NCBI GenBank assembly: GCA_963782985.1
Contig: CAWALU010000002.1
Location: 253,995-317,994, forward strand
Reading direction: 5' to 3'
DNA: 64,000 nucleotides
Source: CAVSWT01 sp963782985
GTDB taxonomy: Bacteria > Bacteroidota > Ignavibacteria > Ignavibacteriales > Ignavibacteriaceae
Under the pieces are notes generated by a model, which did not search any database, was not told where the DNA came from, and saw nothing but the letters and a program-made list of their open reading frames with translations. Made by a program: the position numbers and the translations under genes. Below are positions 51,957 through 61,321 of this stretch, in pieces. Positions within the stretch are counted from its first letter, which is position 1. Each line of letters begins with the position of its first letter.

Positions 51957-51979
51957 GGGACGAGTCATCGCCTCGTCTC
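51957..51979. repeat. Third palindrome of the cluster before the HicB-like gene
   Basis: GGGACGAG at 51957-51964 faces CTCGTCTC at 51972-51979 (one mismatch), followed by TACGAAGG. It ends 22 bases before the HicB-like start codon, so the cluster supplies the whole leader of that gene. Confidence 0.55.
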
Positions 51980-52001
51980 TACGAAGGTAAAAATAATTGA
52001 G

Positions 52002-52226
52002 ATGATCTTAGATATTATTCTACATAAAACAGACGACGGCGTTACTGCCGAGATTCCATCGTTAAAAGGATGCGAAAGCTGGGCGCATGATGAAGATGCC
52101 GCAATGGATAAAATCCTTGATCTGGCTTCGTATTATTTAAAGACGGATAAATCTAAATTCAAAATTGATAAAGCTCGATCTCACAAAAACAAATCTGTAT
52201 TCAAACTTTACTTTAACAAAAGTTGA
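52002..52226 (+). CDS. HicB-like small protein (no HicA partner)
   Basis: The ATG at 52002 is my choice; the longer in-frame reading would translate the repeat cluster. The 74-residue product MILDIILHKTDDGVTAEIPSLKGCESWAHDEDAAMDKIL has the HicB-type N-terminus: a short strand, then AEIPSLKGCxSWAHDxDxAxDKI. HicB proteins are antitoxins of HicA. No HicA gene is adjacent: the neighbour on the left is deoC and on the right a SpoU methyltransferase, overlapping by one base. It may be a solitary relative. Certainty is moderate. Confidence 0.6.
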   Translation: MILDIILHKTDDGVTAEIPSLKGCESWAHDEDAAMDKILDLASYYLKTDKSKFKIDKARSHKNKSVFKLYFNKS

Positions 52227-52819
52227 TGGCTAAAAGTTATAAATCTGAAAAACGAACAAGCAAAATTAACTCAGTAGTTTCCGCGAGGCAGTATTCTTTA
52301 AAAGTTGTAATTGAAAATATTCACGACCCGCATAACGTCAGCGCAATTTTTAGAACCTGCGATGCGGCGGGCGTTCCAAAAGTTTCTTTAATTTATACGG
52401 AAGAATCTTTTCCTAAAATTGGGAAAAAATCTTCTGCTTCTGCGTTCAAATGGGTGGAAAAAGAAAAATATAAATCTGTAGATGATTGTTATTCAAAACT
52501 TAGAAACGACGGTTTTGTAATTTATGCTTCTGCAATAACGGAACATTCAAAAAATCTTTACGATATCGATCTAACAAAAAAATGCGCGATAGTTTTCGGC
52601 AACGAGCATAGAGGCGTTTCTGATGAAGCGGCACAGAAAGCGGATGAGATATTTTTAATTCCGATGTACGGAATGGTGCAGAGTTTAAATGTTTCAGTTG
52701 CCTGCGCCGTAACTTTGTATGAAGCTTTAAGGCAGCGCCAAAAAAATGGAATGTATGAATCGAATGGAATGAATGAAATTGAAATGAACGAGTTGATGGA
52801 AAAATGGATTAGAAAATAA
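52226..52819 (+). CDS. trmH: TrmH/SpoU-family tRNA or rRNA 2'-O-methyltransferase
   Basis: A protein of about 197 residues starting at ATG 52226 (a TTG one codon earlier is possible) and sharing a base with the preceding stop. The three SpoU motifs are complete: NIHDPHNVSAIFRTCDAAG (motif 1), FGNEHRGVSDEA (motif 2) and IPMYGMVQSLNVSVACAVTLYEA (motif 3). The trefoil-knot enzyme methylates ribose 2'-O; TrmH makes Gm18 in tRNA. Length and motif spacing suit TrmH, but another SpoU member is possible. Confidence 0.88.
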   Translation: MAKSYKSEKRTSKINSVVSARQYSLKVVIENIHDPHNVSAIFRTCDAAGVPKVSLIYTEESFPKIGKKSSASAFKWVEKEKYKSVDDCYSKLRNDGFVIYASAITEHSKNLYDIDLTKKCAIVFGNEHRGVSDEAAQKADEIFLIPMYGMVQSLNVSVACAVTLYEALRQRQKNGMYESNGMNEIEMNELMEKWIRK

Positions 52820-52924
52820 AAAGTTAAATTGTTTAATGCTTAAATTCAAAAGCAATTAGCAATTAGACCCCTTGAACCATTTTTAATTTCCTTAGTATAG
52901 AAAAACTAAAATTTAAATATGTAG

Positions 52925-54205
52925 ATGATCCAAGAATTTAATAAAATAAATAAAGTTGAAGGCGAATTAGAACTGCCCGGCGATAAATCGATTTCGCATC
53001 GCGCTGTTATGTTTGCGGCGATGGCAAAAGGGAAATCGTCTATTTCTAATTTGTCAAACGGCGAAGATGTAAAAACAACTCAGCATATCTTTGAGCAGTT
53101 GGGCGCAATAATAATTAATAAAAAAAATTATATTGAAATTGACGGCGTTGGATTTAAAGGTTTCAAAAAAACGGAAACAGTTTTAGACGCAGGGAACAGC
53201 GGCACAACCACAAGATTACTTTCCGGAATTCTTGCCGCTCAAAATTTTAAAAGTGAAATAATCGGCGACGAATCTTTATCTAAACGTCCCATGAAAAGAG
53301 TGATAACGCCACTCTCTGCAATGGGCGGTAAAATATCCGCATCAGAAAATTTTACTCTTCCTTTAAAAATATTTCCATCTGAAAATCTAACGGCAATTAA
53401 GTATGAACTCCCCATTGCAAGCGCTCAAATTAAAAGCGCTGTGCTTCTCGCGGGACTTCATTTAGAAGACGAAACTTCTGTAATTGAAAAATTTCCTTCG
53501 CGCGATCATACTGAAAGAATGCTTGGGTTAAGAATTGAAGAAAATGAGAAGGGTAGAATTATTTATTCTTCCAAACAAAATTATCCTGAAGCAAAAAAAT
53601 ATTTTGTCCCTTCGGATATTTCAACTGCATCATTTTTTATAGTACTTGTTCTTCTATCAAAAAATTCTTTTTTAAGAATTAAAAATGTTTCGCTTAACCC
53701 ATCGCGTATTGGAATTATAAATATATTAAAACAGATGGGCGGTCAAATTGAATTTGAAAATGAAAAAGTTACCGCAGGCGAACCTTACGGAGATGTCTTA
53801 ATTAAAAGCAGCGAGCTTTCAAATATTAAAATTGAAGAAGAAATTATCCCAAATATTATTGATGAAATTCCAATTCTTTCCGTAGCGGGAATTTTTGCCG
53901 AAGGAAAATTTGAAATTAGAAACGCGAAAGAGTTGAGGGGCAAAGAATCTGACCGAATTAATTCTCTTTGTTCAAACTTTAAAAAGTTAGGTTTAACCGT
54001 TGAAGAATTTGAAGACGGTTTCATCATTGATGGCGCTTTAACAAATAATTTATATACATTTGAAAGTTATGAAGATCATCGGATTGCAATGGCGTTCAGC
54101 ATTCTTTCTTTGTTGTTGATAGATGGGAGCAAAGTTAATAACTTTAACAGTGTTAAAATTTCTAACCCAAATTTTCTAATTCAGCTAAAACAAATCATAA
54201 GGTAA
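52925..54205 (+). CDS. aroA: 3-phosphoshikimate 1-carboxyvinyltransferase
   Basis: A 426-residue EPSP synthase. GDKSISHRAVMFAAMAKG at the N-terminus, LDAGNSGTTTRLLSG, SLSKRPMKR and the C-terminal GKESDRI with DHRIAMAFS are all present. It adds the enolpyruvyl group from PEP to shikimate-3-phosphate in the chorismate pathway. It is followed after 5 bases by the ABC ATPase gene, so the two are probably co-transcribed although their functions are unrelated. Confidence 0.95.
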   Translation: MIQEFNKINKVEGELELPGDKSISHRAVMFAAMAKGKSSISNLSNGEDVKTTQHIFEQLGAIIINKKNYIEIDGVGFKGFKKTETVLDAGNSGTTTRLLSGILAAQNFKSEIIGDESLSKRPMKRVITPLSAMGGKISASENFTLPLKIFPSENLTAIKYELPIASAQIKSAVLLAGLHLEDETSVIEKFPSRDHTERMLGLRIEENEKGRIIYSSKQNYPEAKKYFVPSDISTASFFIVLVLLSKNSFLRIKNVSLNPSRIGIINILKQMGGQIEFENEKVTAGEPYGDVLIKSSELSNIKIEEEIIPNIIDEIPILSVAGIFAEGKFEIRNAKELRGKESDRINSLCSNFKKLGLTVEEFEDGFIIDGALTNNLYTFESYEDHRIAMAFSILSLLLIDGSKVNNFNSVKISNPNFLIQLKQIIR

Positions 54206-54210
54206 AAATT

Positions 54211-55308
54211 ATGGCGGAAGTAAGTCTTAAAAACGTAACCAAAGTTTATGAAGGCGGAAACGTTGCCGTCAAAGATGTAAACATTGAAGTGAAAGATAAA
54301 GAGTTTGTAGTTTTAGTGGGACCTTCGGGCTGCGGAAAATCTACTACGCTGCGAATGATTGCCGGGCTTGAAGAAATTTCTGAGGGTGAATTATTTATTG
54401 ATGGTAAAAAAGTAAATGATGTTTCTCCAAAGGACAGAGACATTGCGATGGTATTTCAAAATTATGCATTGTATCCGCACATGTCCGTTTATGAAAATAT
54501 GGCTTTCGGGTTAAAGCTAAGAAAGTTTAGCAAAGATGAAATTAAAAAACGAGTTACTGACGCCGCTAAAATTTTAGGATTGGAAGAATATTTAGACCGC
54601 AAACCTAAAGCGCTTTCAGGCGGACAGAGACAACGTGTGGCAGTCGGCAGAGCCATTGTAAGAAAACCAAAAGTGTTTTTATTTGACGAGCCGCTAAGTA
54701 ATCTTGACGCGAAACTTCGCGTGCAAATGCGCACCGAAATTTCAAAACTCCATCACGAACTCGAAGCCACGATGATTTACGTTACTCACGATCAAACAGA
54801 AGCAATGACGATGGGAGACAAAATTGTAATTATGAAAGACGGTTTTATTAATCAAATTGATACTCCGTTAAACTTGTATAACTATCCCGCAAATAAATTT
54901 GTAGCCGGATTTATCGGCAGCCCTTCAATGAATTTTATAGAAGGAACAATTACCGGGTCATCTTTTAAAACTAATAATGGCGAGCTGAGCCTATCTTTAA
55001 ATGGAAAATATTCCGACAAATTAAAACCATTTCAAAATAAAAAAATATTTGTGGGAATTAGACCTGAAGATATTTATGATTCTCAATCCGCTTCATTAAA
55101 GCCAAACTATACAAGCTATAACGCAAGGTTGGAAGTTGTAGAACCAATGGGGAATGAAATATTTTTATATTTTTTAATTGAAGGGAATCAATTTATAGCA
55201 AGAATTCCTGCGAGAGAAAAACCACAGCCCGGCTCGCAGCGAACAGTTTATCTCGATACAGAAAAACTTCACTTCTTTGACGGTGAAAATGAAAATACCA
55301 TTGTATAG
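54211..55308 (+). CDS. MalK/UgpC-type ABC transporter ATP-binding protein
   Basis: A 365-residue ATPase. Walker A is GPSGCGKST (about residues 37-45), the Q-loop MVFQNYALYPHMSVYENM, the signature ALSGGQRQRVAVGRA, Walker B VFLFDEPLSNLD and the H-loop MIYVTHDQTEAM. The C-terminal TOBE/regulatory domain (about 235-365) with GSPSMNFIEG is that of sugar-importing MalK/UgpC/MsmX proteins, which often serve several permeases. No permease or binding protein is adjacent, consistent with a shared, orphan ATPase. Confidence 0.92.
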   Translation: MAEVSLKNVTKVYEGGNVAVKDVNIEVKDKEFVVLVGPSGCGKSTTLRMIAGLEEISEGELFIDGKKVNDVSPKDRDIAMVFQNYALYPHMSVYENMAFGLKLRKFSKDEIKKRVTDAAKILGLEEYLDRKPKALSGGQRQRVAVGRAIVRKPKVFLFDEPLSNLDAKLRVQMRTEISKLHHELEATMIYVTHDQTEAMTMGDKIVIMKDGFINQIDTPLNLYNYPANKFVAGFIGSPSMNFIEGTITGSSFKTNNGELSLSLNGKYSDKLKPFQNKKIFVGIRPEDIYDSQSASLKPNYTSYNARLEVVEPMGNEIFLYFLIEGNQFIARIPAREKPQPGSQRTVYLDTEKLHFFDGENENTIV

Positions 55309-55366
55309 TTTTTTTGCGCGGCTGTAAGTTTGAATTACATTTTTATTATTTGATGTTCAAATTTAT

Positions 55367-56961
55367 CTAATTCCAATTCATCAAATATCTTTTTAAAAAA
55401 TCCATTCCATATTTATTAGCGAAGTAAATAAAATTTAATTCTCTTTCCTGAAGATTCCCATTTGGGAAAAGCATTGCCGCAGCCTTATCTATTTGTCTTA
55501 CTGTAATTTCATGTTTCCGTTTTTGAGAGTCCTTTGCTTTATCTTTAAGCTCATTTAAATAATGAGAAAATTTTTCTTTGTATTTAATTGTGGAATCTGA
55601 AATTGTTTTGTCCAGCGCAAATAACTTTTCTTTTAATTGATCAAGAGTTAAATCAATATCTGTTTTGGATTGATTAAACACTTGTTCAATAGCTGTTTCG
55701 GAAATTGCTTCTACTACTTTTAATTTAAGTTTTTCTGCATCAATAAAAATATCGCTAACATTCAAATCATATTTCTCTAAAATTGAGTTTATATTTTTTT
55801 CTAATATTGTCGCCGAAGAACGCGGATAAATAAAAGGGGATTCTATATTAAATAATTTATATAACCGCATAACTTGTGCAAAGTAAGAAATTTCACTCGG
55901 TCCACCGATATAAAAAGCAGTTGGCAAAATATAATCTTGACAAATTGGGCGCAGCAAAACATTCGGGCTAAAATTTTGCGGATTATTTTCTATTTCATTA
56001 ATTAACTCTTCGTGAGTAAATTTTTTCTTTTTTCTTTTAAGACGAAAATCGCCGTCATCCAACGGTTCAATTAAATATCTGCCTTCTTCATTTCCAAAAA
56101 ATAAATTAATCGGTTTTACTTTTACCTGAGCGTGGTAGCCTTCTTCCAGCTTTGCCGAAACATCAACTAACTTTTGTGTATGAGATCTAAATCCATTAAT
56201 CTCTTTTTAAATATTGGGCGGAGAAGATTTTTAATTTCTTTATTCTGAGGGTTAAACAATACCAAACCGTATTCATCAAAAAGCCAAAATATTAATTGTT
56301 GAAATGACTCGGAATATGTTTTGCCTTCTTTATAAATAGATTTTAGTTTGTTTAAAATGTCGTCTGTAAAATCTGTATGACGTAAGTTTTTTTCTAGCTC
56401 TTCAAAAAAAGAATTGATAGAGTTATCAATTTTAATATTGCCTACGCTAATTTTTATTTCTTCTTCTTTTTGATTGTCGCCATAATTAATTTTTATTAAT
56501 TCGTTATTATCATTTATTAAATTTATGTGGTTGACTTCATCAAAATCGTGGTCATCACCTTCCAACCAGAAGACAGGGACAAAATTATAGTCCTTGTATT
56601 TTTCTGATAACCTCGCCGCCAATTTTATGGCGGTAATTATTTTGTAAAACGTATAAAGCGGTCCTCCTAAAATGCCAAGCTGTTGACCTGTAACAACCGT
56701 TAAAGTATTTTCTTCTTTTAAGATTGAAATATTATTTTTAGTTTTTTGCGAAGGCTGTAAATCTTTGTAGGAATTTAAAATAATTTCGGGCAGTTCAGCT
56801 CTAAAACTTCTTTCGGATTGAGAAATACTTTTAAACTTAGTTTCATATTTATCTTTGTTCCGAAAATCATTTTCATAAAAATATTTTACATTTTCAAACT
56901 CATATAAATAATCTAAAAAAAGATTTTGATGACCGGGAATATCGCTGAAATTGATAGACAT
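55367..56961 (-). pseudogene. bshC: Bacillithiol biosynthesis cysteine-adding enzyme BshC, frameshifted
   Basis: The N-terminal piece (56961 down to 56167, 264 residues) has VVTGQQLGILGGPLYTFYKIITAI and VPVFWLEGDDHDFDEVNHI, the BshC signature. The rest (to 55367, 231 residues from an internal Met, but open further upstream to about 56190) has SHTQKLVDVSAKLEEGYH, GRYLIEPLDDGDFR and GGPSEISYFAQVM. Loss of one base near 56188-56205 explains the break and gives a normal-length protein if restored. BshC adds cysteine to GlcN-malate to complete bacillithiol. No bshA/bshB is in the window. Confidence 0.85.
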
Positions 56962-57107
56962 TATCTCTCCAGATTTTATAATTTTTAATGATTAAAGTAA
57001 TAAAATTAAGCCTGCCTAACAAAGTAAGGCGTATGAAGTGTGCGGAGCATTTCTTTTTTAATACTGCTGATATTTAATTATTTTCATAAACAAAAATAAA
57101 TCGGCTG

Positions 57108-58124
57108 ATGGAAATAAATATTTTAAAATACATTACTTTTAAGCGCGCAGGCAACGCGGCAAAAATCATAATATCTTTTTTATTATCAAAGTTATTACGC
57201 AAGCCGATTGTTTGGGGAATGCCAATTTCATATTCAATTGAACCAACAAATCATTGCAATTTAAAATGCCCCGAATGTCCCTCTGGACTTGGCGTTCTTA
57301 CTCGTCCTTTAGGCTTGCTTAGAATAAATAATTTTAAAAATATAATTGACCAGATAAGCGATACTGGATTTTACATTCAGCTTTTTTTCCAAGGCGAACC
57401 TTACATAAATAAAGAGCTTCCTGAAATGATAAAATATGCGCAGGAAAAAAATGTTTATGTTTCGATTAGCACGAACGGGCATTTTATTAATGTAAAAAAC
57501 ATTGATAAAATCTTATACTCAGCTCCCGATAAATTAATCTTTTCAATTGATGGTCTTGATGAAAAAACATATCAAATTTACCGGGTCGGCGGCGCTTTCA
57601 AACAAGCTGATGAAGGATTAAGATTAGTCATTCAAAAGAAAAAAGAATTGAAAATGAAAAAGCCGTTTGTGGAATTTCAATTTATTTTAATGAAACAAAA
57701 TGAACATCAGTTTAACAAAGTTATAGAATACGGAGAAGAGGTCGGAGTTGATAAAGTTGTATTTAAGTCAATGCAGGTAAGCTCAAACCAAAACGCTGAA
57801 AAATATTTACCTTTAAATAATAATTTTAGAAGATACACTATTATCAATGGAAATATGAATGTAAAAAGTAAATTAAAAAATCATTGCTTCGCTTTGTGGA
57901 GAACTTCAGTTATAACGTGGGACGGCAAAGTAGCGCCTTGCTGCTTTGACAAAGACGCTGAACATGAAATTGGAAATTTGAATAATCAGTCCTTTTCTGA
58001 AATTTGGAAATCAGAATCTTATCAGGATTTTAGACAAAAGATTTTACTTAACCGAAAGAATATTGATATGTGCACAAATTGTACTGAAGGATTAGACATT
58101 AATATTTTTCAAATTGAAAATTGA
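57108..58124 (+). CDS. Radical SAM/SPASM-domain protein
   Basis: A 338-residue protein. The radical SAM cluster ligands are Cys50, Cys54 and Cys57 in NHCNLKCPEC. The C-terminal SPASM-like region (about 270-325) has further cysteines in WDGKVAPCCFDKDAEHEIGNL and MCTNCTEG, for auxiliary iron-sulfur clusters. The N-terminus has an amphipathic stretch (about 10-35) that may bind the membrane. It begins a likely operon with an outer-membrane protein, a flippase-like protein and a GT2 enzyme, so lipid or glycan modification is a reasonable guess; the reaction is unknown. Confidence 0.85.
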   Translation: MEINILKYITFKRAGNAAKIIISFLLSKLLRKPIVWGMPISYSIEPTNHCNLKCPECPSGLGVLTRPLGLLRINNFKNIIDQISDTGFYIQLFFQGEPYINKELPEMIKYAQEKNVYVSISTNGHFINVKNIDKILYSAPDKLIFSIDGLDEKTYQIYRVGGAFKQADEGLRLVIQKKKELKMKKPFVEFQFILMKQNEHQFNKVIEYGEEVGVDKVVFKSMQVSSNQNAEKYLPLNNNFRRYTIINGNMNVKSKLKNHCFALWRTSVITWDGKVAPCCFDKDAEHEIGNLNNQSFSEIWKSESYQDFRQKILLNRKNIDMCTNCTEGLDINIFQIEN

Positions 58125-58149
58125 ATCACTTAAATTTTATACTTACACA

Positions 58150-59034
58150 ATGCTAAAAATAATTATACTACTGGCGATATTATTTTCAGTTACTACCGCA
58201 AGATCGGAGTTAAAATCGGATCAAAATAAAAATACTGTTTTTGAATTTCTACCAAGCGGATTACACTTCATTCCTCTGCGCGCAAATATTGATGAAGCAA
58301 AAATGGGAGTTTTAATATATCCTTCCAATTGGCATTTAAAAGTTGATATCGGAAATTCAATAGATATTTTAAAATTTAATTTTTCGCAAAACGTTTTTAC
58401 TTTGGGCGCAGAATTTATGGCTTTCGCCTACGTTACTTCTTATCAAGAATTTCGTTTACAGATTGATGAGCTTGACGGATTTTTTGGAGGCAATTTAACT
58501 TATACAAAAAATATTTCTTCAGGAGAATTATTTTCACGTTTTAGAATTATACATAACAGTTCGCACCTTGCCGATGGGCATTGGGATTGGTATAACCACG
58601 AATGGCAGAACGGTAAAATTCCTTCAGCCTTTGGCAGAGATTACGCGGAAATAGCGGTCGGACATATTTATCCCGCTGAAAAATATTTATTTAGATATTA
58701 CGGAATCGCATCTTTTGCTTTTCATCAAAACGCGGGAGGCAAACCTTTAAAGCGGACAATGTTTGGCGGCGGTTTAGAAATTTCTTCTGCAAAAATTATG
58801 GGACAAGTTTTTAATAACGATACAAATATTTTTTTTGCGGGTCATATTAATTTTGAAGGAATTCCAAAATACGTCGGCGATCAAAATTATATGGCAGGTT
58901 TTAAATTCGGAGATTGGAACGGAAAAGGTATTTTAATTTACGCCTCATATTACAGCGGAGGCGATTTGTTTAATCAGTATTTTACAGATAGAATCCATCG
59001 GTTTGGCTTCGGTTTTTCTTTTGAATTTATTTAA
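58150..59034 (+). CDS. Outer-membrane-type protein, DUF1207-like
   Basis: A protein of about 294 residues from the ATG at 58150, which gives a signal peptide (MLKIIILLAILFSVTTARS); a TTG at 58114, overlapping the radical SAM stop, would add 12 residues. Alternating beta-strand segments, the PSGLHFIPLRANIDEAKMGV start and LFSRFRIIHNSSHLADGHWDW, and an FEFI end are like DUF1207 outer-membrane proteins of unknown role. Its position between a radical SAM enzyme and a flippase-like protein suggests the same envelope pathway. Confidence 0.55.
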   Translation: MLKIIILLAILFSVTTARSELKSDQNKNTVFEFLPSGLHFIPLRANIDEAKMGVLIYPSNWHLKVDIGNSIDILKFNFSQNVFTLGAEFMAFAYVTSYQEFRLQIDELDGFFGGNLTYTKNISSGELFSRFRIIHNSSHLADGHWDWYNHEWQNGKIPSAFGRDYAEIAVGHIYPAEKYLFRYYGIASFAFHQNAGGKPLKRTMFGGGLEISSAKIMGQVFNNDTNIFFAGHINFEGIPKYVGDQNYMAGFKFGDWNGKGILIYASYYSGGDLFNQYFTDRIHRFGFGFSFEFI

Positions 59035-59048
59035 GAGCAGAGAAGATT

Positions 59049-60038
59049 TTGATAAGCAGTTTAGAAATAACGCCAGGAACAAATTCCTCATTCTATAAAA
59101 AGAAAAATATTATTCTTTTTTTAGTTAAGATTTTGATAGCATTTGGCTTATTAGCTTTTCTTATCGGCAAAATAAATTTACAGCAAATTGGAAACTCAAT
59201 TAGTTCAGCAAATACGTTTTATATTTTGTGTGCAATTCTGCTTTTACCTATAAATATTTTTTTGCAGTATTTAAAATGGGAATTCACATGCATTCAAATT
59301 CTGAATGAAAATAAAAAATCAAAAATACTAAACTCACTATTTTATGGATTAAGCGCAGGCGCATTTACGCCTGGAAGGATTGGGGAGTATTTTGGAAGAG
59401 GATTAGCATTTAAAGAGAAACCAATTTTCAAAGTAACTATTGCAACTGCGTTAGATAAACTATTCCCTCTGTTAGTAATTATTTTTTTCGGATTAATTTC
59501 TTCTGCAATTTTCGCAAATCAAAAATATGAAATTGGTTTTGTGAATATTGCTCTAATAGTATTCGGAACCGCCGCCGTCGCTATAATTTTAGTTTTACTA
59601 TTTAAAAAGAATCGGAAACATATTTACGAAAAATTATTATGGTTTAAGAAATTTCATTTTATAGAAAAATTATTTCTTCAGATTAAATCTTTAAAAGGAG
59701 TTAATAGATTTTATTCACTTCAAATGATTTCAGTGTCGGCATTATTTTATTGCTGCTTTGTGTTTCAATTTATTTTGTTGATAGCTGCTTTTTCAAATCA
59801 TTTTAATTTTATTCCTTATTTATATTCCGTTAGTCTAATTCTGTTTGTAAAAATATTTATAGGACAAATATCAATCGCTGAATTAGGCGTTCGCGAAGGA
59901 ATCTCGATATATTTCCTATCGCAGATTGGAGTGGCGAACCAAATAGCTTTTAGCGCGGCATTATTTATTTTTTTAATTAATATTTTACTTCCTTCTTTAA
60001 TTGGATTGATTTTTATTTTCAAGAGAAGCAATGCTTGA
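59049..60038 (+). CDS. Flippase-like membrane protein, LPG synthase TM domain family
   Basis: A 329-residue protein with about eight membrane helices. The motifs LPINIFLQYLKWEFTC, SAGAFTPGRIGEYFGRG and ISIAELGVREGISIYFL are the pattern of the UPF0104/lysylphosphatidylglycerol synthase transmembrane family (flippase-like domain). Members move or acylate lipid-linked substrates across the membrane. Its last 8 bases overlap the GT2 gene, so the two are coupled: a transferase and a flippase for one glycolipid is a likely reading. Confidence 0.82.
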   Translation: MISSLEITPGTNSSFYKKKNIILFLVKILIAFGLLAFLIGKINLQQIGNSISSANTFYILCAILLLPINIFLQYLKWEFTCIQILNENKKSKILNSLFYGLSAGAFTPGRIGEYFGRGLAFKEKPIFKVTIATALDKLFPLLVIIFFGLISSAIFANQKYEIGFVNIALIVFGTAAVAIILVLLFKKNRKHIYEKLLWFKKFHFIEKLFLQIKSLKGVNRFYSLQMISVSALFYCCFVFQFILLIAAFSNHFNFIPYLYSVSLILFVKIFIGQISIAELGVREGISIYFLSQIGVANQIAFSAALFIFLINILLPSLIGLIFIFKRSNA

Positions 60039-61164
60039 AATAATTATTCTAATTCTTTCTACGATTCTTCTGATTCACTATTCTATTTTTTTATTTTCAA
60101 TCTACTCAGGTCTTAATAATTTAAAATCAAATGAAGCTCGAGATATTGATGAATTCATTTCTATAATTATCCCTTTTAGAAATGAAGCTGAAAATATTTT
60201 GAATAGCTTGAAAAGTATAGAAGCGCAATCATATCCGCAAAATAAATTTGAAGTAATTTATGTCAATGATAATTCAACGGATAATTCTGAAGAAATATTA
60301 AAATCAGCTATAACAAAAAAAAATATTAAATCGGTAAAAACTGTAAGCGGAAATTTATTATCAGGTCAAAAAAAAAATGCCATCAAATATGGAATTGGAC
60401 TTTCCAAGGGAGATATAATTGTTACAACGGACGCAGATTGTATTCACCAAAACAATTGGCTGAAAAGCCTGCTAAGCTATTTTGAAACTGATACTGGCTT
60501 TGTTTCTGGTCCGGTTGATTTTATTGATGATGGTAAGTTATTTTCAAAATTACAAAGACTTGAATTTGCCGGTTTAATAATTACTGGCGCAGGTTTAATT
60601 GGAAATGAGACCCCAGCAATTTGCAATGCCGCGAATTTAACTTATAGAAAAAAAGCATACCATCAAGTAAATGGATTTGAAGATAATTTAAATCTCTCTT
60701 CCGGAGACGATGAAATTTTAATGCAAAAAATTCACAGCGACACTAATTATAAAATTAAAGTCTGCTTAAATAAAAATGCTATGGTTTCTACAAATCCGAA
60801 TAAAATATTTTCTCAATTTTTCGAGCAAAGAAAACGATGGGCAAGCAAGGGATTATTTTATAAAAATAAAATATTGATTTTAAAATTAATTTTAATCTTC
60901 TTTTTTTATTTAGGCATTATAGTCCAACTATTTTTAGGCTTAATAACTTCATCAATATTCTTAATTGGGTTTATTATTTCTTTCAGTATAAAATTAGTTT
61001 TGGAATATTTAATTCTTCAAAAGGGAATAAAACTTTTGTACACACGAGAAATTTTAAAACCTTTTTTATTGGCAGAAATCCTTCACATTCCTTACATCAT
61101 CATTTCAAGCGTTAGCGGTTTATTTGGGAATTACAAATGGAAGGGAAGAAACATTAAAAGATAA
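60031..61164 (+). CDS. Membrane-associated family 2 glycosyltransferase
   Basis: A 377-residue enzyme with one N-terminal helix (about 2-25), a GT-A domain with IIIPFRNEAENI, YVNDNSTDNS, the metal-binding TTDADCI (DxD) and GDDEILMQKI (ED-type acid motif) plus QRKRWASKG, and a group of C-terminal helices (about 285-345). This is the layout of processive or lipid-linked GT2 enzymes (chitin/hyaluronan-synthase-like). It is the last gene of the operon that starts with the radical SAM gene. Confidence 0.88.
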   Translation: MLEIIILILSTILLIHYSIFLFSIYSGLNNLKSNEARDIDEFISIIIPFRNEAENILNSLKSIEAQSYPQNKFEVIYVNDNSTDNSEEILKSAITKKNIKSVKTVSGNLLSGQKKNAIKYGIGLSKGDIIVTTDADCIHQNNWLKSLLSYFETDTGFVSGPVDFIDDGKLFSKLQRLEFAGLIITGAGLIGNETPAICNAANLTYRKKAYHQVNGFEDNLNLSSGDDEILMQKIHSDTNYKIKVCLNKNAMVSTNPNKIFSQFFEQRKRWASKGLFYKNKILILKLILIFFFYLGIIVQLFLGLITSSIFLIGFIISFSIKLVLEYLILQKGIKLLYTREILKPFLLAEILHIPYIIISSVSGLFGNYKWKGRNIKR

Positions 61165-61260
61165 ATGTGAATTTGTATGTTAAATTCTATCGTGCGTCTA
61201 TTTAAGTATACAATTCAAATTTCAATCTCTAAAAAAAACAAAGTATTCGAACTGCTTTAT

Positions 61261-61288
61261 TTGGCACAAACATTGGCTTAGTTATAAT
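61261..61288 (+). promoter_or_regulatory. Candidate promoter before the DUF6600 gene
   Basis: TTGGCA at 61261-61266 and TATAAT at 61283-61288 are 16 bases apart, a sigma-70-like pair. The same DNA also has TGGCAC at 61262-61267 followed by TTGGCT at 61273-61278, close to a sigma-54 element but with one base of spacing or sequence off. Either reading is unproven; both are unlike the TAnnTTTG boxes elsewhere. Confidence 0.35.
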
Positions 61289-61321
61289 AAATTAAGTTCA
61301 ATAACCTAAGCGAGGTTTGTC

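Noticed and set aside
52002..52226. HicAB toxin-antitoxin pair
   Set aside because: No HicA-like ORF (small basic dsRBD protein) exists within 1 kb on either strand, so only a HicB-like protein is called.
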